The position numbers were made by a program, and so were the translations under genes. The notes under the pieces were generated by a model, which saw only the letters and a program-made list of their open reading frames with translations, was not told where the DNA came from and made no database searches. Shown here in pieces: positions 56,830-64,000 of a stretch of DNA of 64,000 nt (position 1 is the stretch's first letter; each line of letters starts with the position of its first letter). Origin of the DNA: JAJRXK01 sp964593155 (GTDB lineage: Bacteria; Krumholzibacteriota; Krumholzibacteriia; JAJRXK01); assembly GCA_964593155.1 (NCBI GenBank), contig CAZQHE010000001.1, positions 12,273-76,272 on the forward strand, read 5' to 3'.

Positions 56830-57264
56830 TCAGGACGTGGCGTGCGAGGTTCCGGCGGAGGCCAGGAACTGGTTCAGCACCGGGATCCGGTTCCGCCGCA
56901 TCCAGGCGACGGTGGCTCCGGCGGCGAGGCCGACGACGGCCAGGACGAACAGGGACGGATCTCCGTTGTACACGACGCCGAGGATCGTCAGATGGGCCCC
57001 CACCGCGCCGGCCAGGATTCCCGCGGCGAGCAACCCACCGACCGCGGCCGTGCGGGGAACCAGGAGCAGCACGACGGCCAGGGCCTCGAACACACCCAGC
57101 GTGATGCGGCCGTAGGCACCGGCCCCGAGCGTTTCGAACAGGGCGATGGTCTCGGGTGCCCCGACCAGCTTGGGAACGGCGGCCATGCCGAGGATCGCGG
57201 CGGCGACGACCTGGGCGGTCCAACGGACGGTGCGGGTGGTGCGGCTCGGCGTCGAAGCGTTCAT
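56830..57264 (-). CDS. DoxX-family membrane protein
   Basis: A 144-residue protein with four membrane helices (VVAAAILGMAAVPKLVG, LGVFEALAVVLLLVP, GGLLAAGILAGAVGAHLTI, FVLAVVGLAAGATVAWM). The N-terminal helix with AVPKL and the following APETIALFETLG segment fit DoxX/DoxD-like proteins, whose role (perhaps thiosulfate or sulfur metabolism, or redox) is uncertain. AAGGAAGG ribosome site before ATG at 57264. Transcribed toward the strong hairpin at 56780-56805. Confidence 0.75.
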   Translation of the reverse strand: MNASTPSRTTRTVRWTAQVVAAAILGMAAVPKLVGAPETIALFETLGAGAYGRITLGVFEALAVVLLLVPRTAAVGGLLAAGILAGAVGAHLTILGVVYNGDPSLFVLAVVGLAAGATVAWMRRNRIPVLNQFLASAGTSHATS

Positions 57265-57332
57265 GGTTTCCTTCCTTCGTTCGTTCTCGGGTCTTCGTCT
57301 CGATGTCTTCACCCGGAGGTACGCCGGCCTCG

Positions 57333-57354
57333 GTTCGGTGGGACACCACCGAAC
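57333..57354. repeat. Perfect inverted repeat upstream of DoxX gene
   Basis: GTTCGGTGG (57333-57341) and CCACCGAAC (57346-57354) around GACA, 69 bases before the DoxX start. It lies 22 bases from a second perfect hairpin at 57376-57403. Either an operator or a double terminator of the fad unit. Confidence 0.5.
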
Positions 57355-57375
57355 GTCAACTCGATGTCACGACGA

Positions 57376-57403
57376 CGACCCCGGGCCGTCCGGCCCGGGG
57401 TCG
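57376..57403 (-). terminator. Hairpin downstream of fadE
   Basis: Perfect 12-base arms with loop GTCC lie 34 bases after the minus-strand stop at 57437. A T-poor tail (TCGTCGTGAC) follows. Confidence 0.6.
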
Positions 57404-57436
57404 CGTTTCGACGGGGTCGTGAACCCGCGACGGGGC

Positions 57437-59224
57437 TCAGGGCTTGACCGCGTAGGTCCCCTGCTCCACGAGCTGCTTCGCGATCCGCCGCCGCACGCTC
57501 GCGGTGTCGATCGGGTCGCTCACCTTGGTGAAGCGCTTCAGGCCGGCGAGCTGCACGCGCAGGTCGTCGCCCTCGCTGGTGTGCGCCAGCGCCTGGCTGC
57601 CGGCGTCGAGCACGCGGTGGGTGGTGCGCTGGATCAGCACGTCGACCATGTCCTTCGCCAGCGAGGCGTCCTCGCCCGCGCTCTCGATCTTGCGCGCGCG
57701 CAGGACGGCGCTCTCGAGCGCGAAGGTGTCGATGACCATGTCGGCCAGCCACGACAGGACCTCCTGCTCCTTCTGGATCGACGGGCCGTACTTCAGGGCG
57801 GCCACGCCGCTGACGAGCAGGATCGCCTTCTTCGCGCGCTCGACCTGATCCATGGCGTCGTCGAAGGTGCCCTTCTCCGTGCCGTTGGAGAAGTCGGGCA
57901 CCTGCATGAGCGCGTCCTGCACCTGCTTGGCCGCGGCCATCAGGGGCAGCTCGCCCTTCATGGCGCGCTTCAGGAGCATTCCGACGGTGACCATGCGGTT
58001 GATCTCGTTGGTGCCCTCGTACAGGCGGTTGATGCGCGCGTCGCGGAAGTAGCGCTCGGCCGGGTAGTCCTCGACGTAACCGTAGCCGCCGAAGACCTGC
58101 ACGCACTCGTCCACGCAGACGTCGAGCACCTCGCTGCCGAGCACCTTGAGGATGGCGCACTCGATCGAGTGGTCGTCGATGGCCTTGATCACCTCGCGGT
58201 CGTGGTTCTCGGCCGCGGGATCGATGGCGGCGATGGCCTGGTCGAGCAGACCGGCGGTGCGGTAGGCCGCGCTCTCGGCCGCGAAGGTCAGGGCGGCCAT
58301 GTCGGCGATCTTGCCCTGGATCAACGGGAAGTCGGTGATCGGCTGGCCGAACTGCGTGCGGTCGCGCCCGTACTTGATCGAGTCCTCCACGCAGACCTTC
58401 GAGCCGCCGACGGCGCCCACGCCGAGCTTGAAGCGCCCCACGTTGAGCACGTTGAAGGCGATCACGTGGCCCTTGCCGACCTCGCCGAGCAGGTTCGCCT
58501 CGGGGATGCGCGCGTCTTGCATGATGAGCGAACGCGTGCTGCTGCCGCGGATGCCCATCTTGCGTTCCTCGGCGCCGGTGCTCACGCCGGGCGTGTCGCC
58601 CGGCAGCAGGAAGCAGCTGAAGTGCTCGCCGTCGACCTTGGCGAAGACGATGAACAGGTCGGCGAAGGCGGCGTTGGTGATGAACTGCTTCTCGCCGTTG
58701 AGTACCCACTCGCCGTCGTCGAGCGTCGCGGTGGCCTTGGCGGCCAGGGCGTCGCTGCCGCTCGACTGCTCGGTCAGGGCATAGGCACCGATCTTCTCAC
58801 CGGTGGCCAGCTTCGGCAGCCACTCCTGCTTCTGTTCCTCGGTGCCGAAGTACACGATCGGCAGGGTGCCGATGCCGGTGTGCGCGCCGTGGGTCACGTT
58901 GAAGCTGCCGCCACGTGCGAGGTTCTCGACCAGGAGCATGGTGCTGGTCTTCGGGACGTCGAGCCCGCCGTAGGTCTCGGGCACGTCGGTCGACAGCAGA
59001 CCGATCTCGCCGGCCTTCTTCACCAGCTTCACCATGAGGCCTTCTTCCTTGGCCTCGAGCTGGTCGACGACGGGTTCGATCTCGTTGGCCACGAACTCGC
59101 GCGTGGTCTGCGCGAGCAGCAGGGCCTCCTGGTCGAAGTCCTCGGGCGTGAAGACCTGGTCGGGGTCGGGGGTCTCGACGAGGAAGCTTCCGCCCTTGAA
59201 GCGGGTCTTGCTCTCGGTGCTCAC
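57437..59224 (-). CDS. fadE: Acyl-CoA dehydrogenase FadE (long form, Bacillus type)
   Basis: A 595-residue FAD enzyme for the first beta-oxidation step, about the same length as B. subtilis FadE (594) with its C-terminal extension. Motifs are YALTEQSSGSDALA, WVLNGEKQFITNA, VFGGYGYVEDYPAERYFRDARI and the catalytic-base region RLYEGTNEINR. The extra C-terminal domain (about 430-595) resembles VLCAD-type enzymes. GTG start follows AGGAGGAG. It is the third gene of a fadN-fadA-fadE unit, the same order as the Bacillus operon. Confidence 0.93.
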   Translation of the reverse strand: MSTESKTRFKGGSFLVETPDPDQVFTPEDFDQEALLLAQTTREFVANEIEPVVDQLEAKEEGLMVKLVKKAGEIGLLSTDVPETYGGLDVPKTSTMLLVENLARGGSFNVTHGAHTGIGTLPIVYFGTEEQKQEWLPKLATGEKIGAYALTEQSSGSDALAAKATATLDDGEWVLNGEKQFITNAAFADLFIVFAKVDGEHFSCFLLPGDTPGVSTGAEERKMGIRGSSTRSLIMQDARIPEANLLGEVGKGHVIAFNVLNVGRFKLGVGAVGGSKVCVEDSIKYGRDRTQFGQPITDFPLIQGKIADMAALTFAAESAAYRTAGLLDQAIAAIDPAAENHDREVIKAIDDHSIECAILKVLGSEVLDVCVDECVQVFGGYGYVEDYPAERYFRDARINRLYEGTNEINRMVTVGMLLKRAMKGELPLMAAAKQVQDALMQVPDFSNGTEKGTFDDAMDQVERAKKAILLVSGVAALKYGPSIQKEQEVLSWLADMVIDTFALESAVLRARKIESAGEDASLAKDMVDVLIQRTTHRVLDAGSQALAHTSEGDDLRVQLAGLKRFTKVSDPIDTASVRRRIAKQLVEQGTYAVKP

Positions 59225-59247
59225 GTTGGTCTCCTCCTCGTTACGGT

Positions 59248-60408
<1,161 letters not shown>

Positions 60409-60434
60409 CGGATTCGTCTCTCCCTCGTGGGTTC

Positions 60435-62840
<2,406 letters not shown>

Positions 62841-62969
62841 GTTCAGCTCCGGGACGCGGCGCGACACGCCGTCGTCGCAGAATCCGGGGAATTCCTGGAG
62901 ATGGGAGGGACCGAACGACCATCCGTGGCGAGGACCGGAGGCTCGCGGTTGCCCTTGTCTCGCGTTTCC

Positions 62970-62987
62970 TGAATGATTATTCATAAC
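62970..62987. promoter_or_regulatory. FadR-like operator between fad operon and tetR gene
   Basis: The sequence TGAATGATTATTCATAAC matches 14 of 18 positions of the Bacillus FadR box as I recall it (TGAATGAMTANTCATTCA). It is an imperfect palindrome in a short A/T-rich island, between fadN (start 62840, minus) and the FadR-like tetR gene (start 63075, plus). Confidence 0.6.
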
Positions 62988-63074
62988 CACGGCGCTGGCA
63001 AGGGCGGGGTGTGCCGCCGAGGTGAACTCCGGTGCCGTCCGCGACGCCGCCGTTCCCCGGAGGGGGAGGACCCC

Positions 63075-63716
63075 ATGGAGACCACCGCCGAGCGCGACGA
63101 TGCCCGGGGCCGCCGCCGCGACGAGAAGCGCGAGCGCATCCTGGCCGGCGCGATCGAGGCCTTCGCCGCCCACGGATTCCACCGGGCGCGGGTGAGCGAC
63201 GTGGCCAAGGCGGCCGGCGTCGCCGACGGCACCATCTACCTGTACTTCCGGAACAAGGACGAACTGCTCGCGCGGATCTTCGAGCAGACGCTCGATCGCT
63301 TCTGGGAGCGCGGCGAGTCCTACGTCTACGCCGCGGGCGGTGCCGACGAGCAGCTCCGGCGCCTCGTGGAACTGCACCTTAAGTTCCTGGGCGAGAACCG
63401 GAACCTGGCGGCCGTCTTCCAGGTGGACCTGCGGCACAGCCCGCACTTCCTGGGCGACGTCAGCCGGCGAATCTTCCGGCGCCACCTCGACAAGCTCGGC
63501 GCCATGATCGAACACGGGCAGGAGCAGGGCGTCTTCGTCGACGACGTGCCCCCCGCCGAGGCGGCCAAGCTGGTCTTCGGAGCGATCGACCAGCTGGTCA
63601 CGAGCTGGGTGCTGAGCCGGCGCAACTACCGGTTGGAATCGATGGTTCCCGTGGCCCAGCGCTTCGTGTTGCGGTCGCTGGGGGCCGAGCCGCCGGACGA
63701 CGCCGAGAGCGTGTGA
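63075..63716 (+). CDS. fadR: TetR-family regulator, FadR (YsiA)-like
   Basis: A 213-residue TetR-type repressor. The HTH reads IEAFAAHGFHRARVSDVAKAAGVADGTIYLYFRNKDELL, with AGVADGTIYLYF identical to B. subtilis FadR. The C-terminal part FGAIDQLVTSWVLSRRNYRLESMVPVAQRFVL also resembles that protein. FadR represses beta-oxidation genes and is released by long-chain acyl-CoA. The ATG at 63075 follows GGGGGAGGA; longer starts are unlikely. It is divergent from fadN-fadA-fadE with a FadR-like box between, so autoregulation is plausible. Confidence 0.88.
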   Translation: METTAERDDARGRRRDEKRERILAGAIEAFAAHGFHRARVSDVAKAAGVADGTIYLYFRNKDELLARIFEQTLDRFWERGESYVYAAGGADEQLRRLVELHLKFLGENRNLAAVFQVDLRHSPHFLGDVSRRIFRRHLDKLGAMIEHGQEQGVFVDDVPPAEAAKLVFGAIDQLVTSWVLSRRNYRLESMVPVAQRFVLRSLGAEPPDDAESV

Positions 63717-63811
63717 TCCACTTCACGTGGTGGTGGACTCGTCGCCGCCGCCCCGGTTCTGTATTCTTGGTCCCAAGGCCTCGCACGACGCCCCTCCGGC
63801 CGGGAGTCCCG

Positions 63812-64000
63812 ATGACCACGAAGACGACGGCGATCCTCACGCTCGGTGCGCTCGCGCTGCTCGCGGCGGCTCCGGCCGGCGCCGGAACCCCGACGTCGCT
63901 CGACGACGCGGCGCTGGTCCAGCAGATCGAGTCGGCCCTGTACGGCCGGGGCGAGACCCCCGAGCAGCCGGTGCGCTGTCTGTTCCCGCACGTGCTGGAG
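63812..64000 (+). CDS. Secreted protein, N-terminal fragment (runs off window)
   Basis: The first 63 residues of a protein cut by the window edge. A signal peptide (MTTKTTAILTLGALALLAAAPAGAG) is followed by TPTSLDDAALVQQIESAL. ATG follows GGGAG seven bases upstream. A TATTCT element occurs at about 63763 and could be a -10. No family can be named from the fragment. Confidence 0.65.
   Translation, partial: MTTKTTAILTLGALALLAAAPAGAGTPTSLDDAALVQQIESALYGRGETPEQPVRCLFPHVLE

Overview
This 64 kb window is a high-GC bacterial draft scaffold with four N runs. It carries 55 protein genes that I can support, and I saw no rRNA, tRNA, CRISPR array or insertion sequence. The cell envelope is clearly diderm. 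It shows a TonB-dependent receptor, a porin-like barrel, small outer-membrane barrels, several lipoproteins, an O-antigen ligase-like protein and a SPOR-domain protein. A secreted beta-propeller protein ends in a FlgD-like/sorting-type tail, and there is a tricorn protease homologue. These traits are common in FCB-type and related uncultured high-GC lineages (Krumholzibacteriota, Eisenbacteria, Gemmatimonadota and similar). That placement is an inference, and no marker here fixes the phylum.

Layout. Positions 1-3321 (+) hold a KamA-family radical SAM protein, free-methionine-sulfoxide reductase, TruD and a YhbY-like RNA-binding protein. Positions 3307-12460 (-) hold a methyltransferase, exopolyphosphatase, SixA-like phosphatase, carB-carA, then a lipoprotein and barrel pair. 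Positions 12902-18783 (+) form a tightly coupled hoxF-U-Y-H-W operon for a soluble NAD-reducing [NiFe] hydrogenase (group 3d, Cupriavidus type), with a coupled alpha/beta hydrolase at its end. A periplasmic beta-carbonic anhydrase and a porin follow. Positions 21068-26768 (-) encode a DUF4397-like lipoprotein, a tricorn protease and a secreted TPR protein. Positions 26919-30832 (+) encode a three-gene ABC exporter and an O-antigen ligase-like protein. Positions 30829-42994 (-) hold ApaH and TonB-receptor fragments either side of a 100-N gap, a MocR-type regulator, a lipoprotein, an SDR, a Nudix hydrolase, a large transketolase-like enzyme, a HAD phosphatase, a TPR lipoprotein-like protein and TrpS.

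Positions 43282-47632 (+) hold a minimal flagellar-rod-like protein behind a sigma-28-like promoter, a PIG-L deacetylase, two hypothetical proteins, an amidase and a GNAT acetyltransferase. A mixed stretch follows (barrel, saccharopine-dehydrogenase-like oxidoreductase, GH43-like secreted protein, fused alpha-keto acid dehydrogenase E1, SPOR protein, RsmG-like methyltransferase, Gph-like phosphatase, DoxX). The last block is fadN-fadA-fadE (-) with a divergent TetR gene resembling Bacillus FadR. A sequence close to the known FadR operator lies between them.

The window therefore reads as a respiratory or facultative chemoheterotroph with beta-oxidation and branched-chain keto acid oxidation, plus hydrogen turnover linked to NAD(H). 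The most useful observations are the predicted FadR box, the sigma-28-like promoter in front of the solitary rod-like gene, a CRP/FNR-like palindrome in the hox leader, and a transketolase-like protein with GEG in place of the GDG cofactor motif. There is also good evidence that one 10-N gap is an unresolved contig overlap rather than missing sequence.
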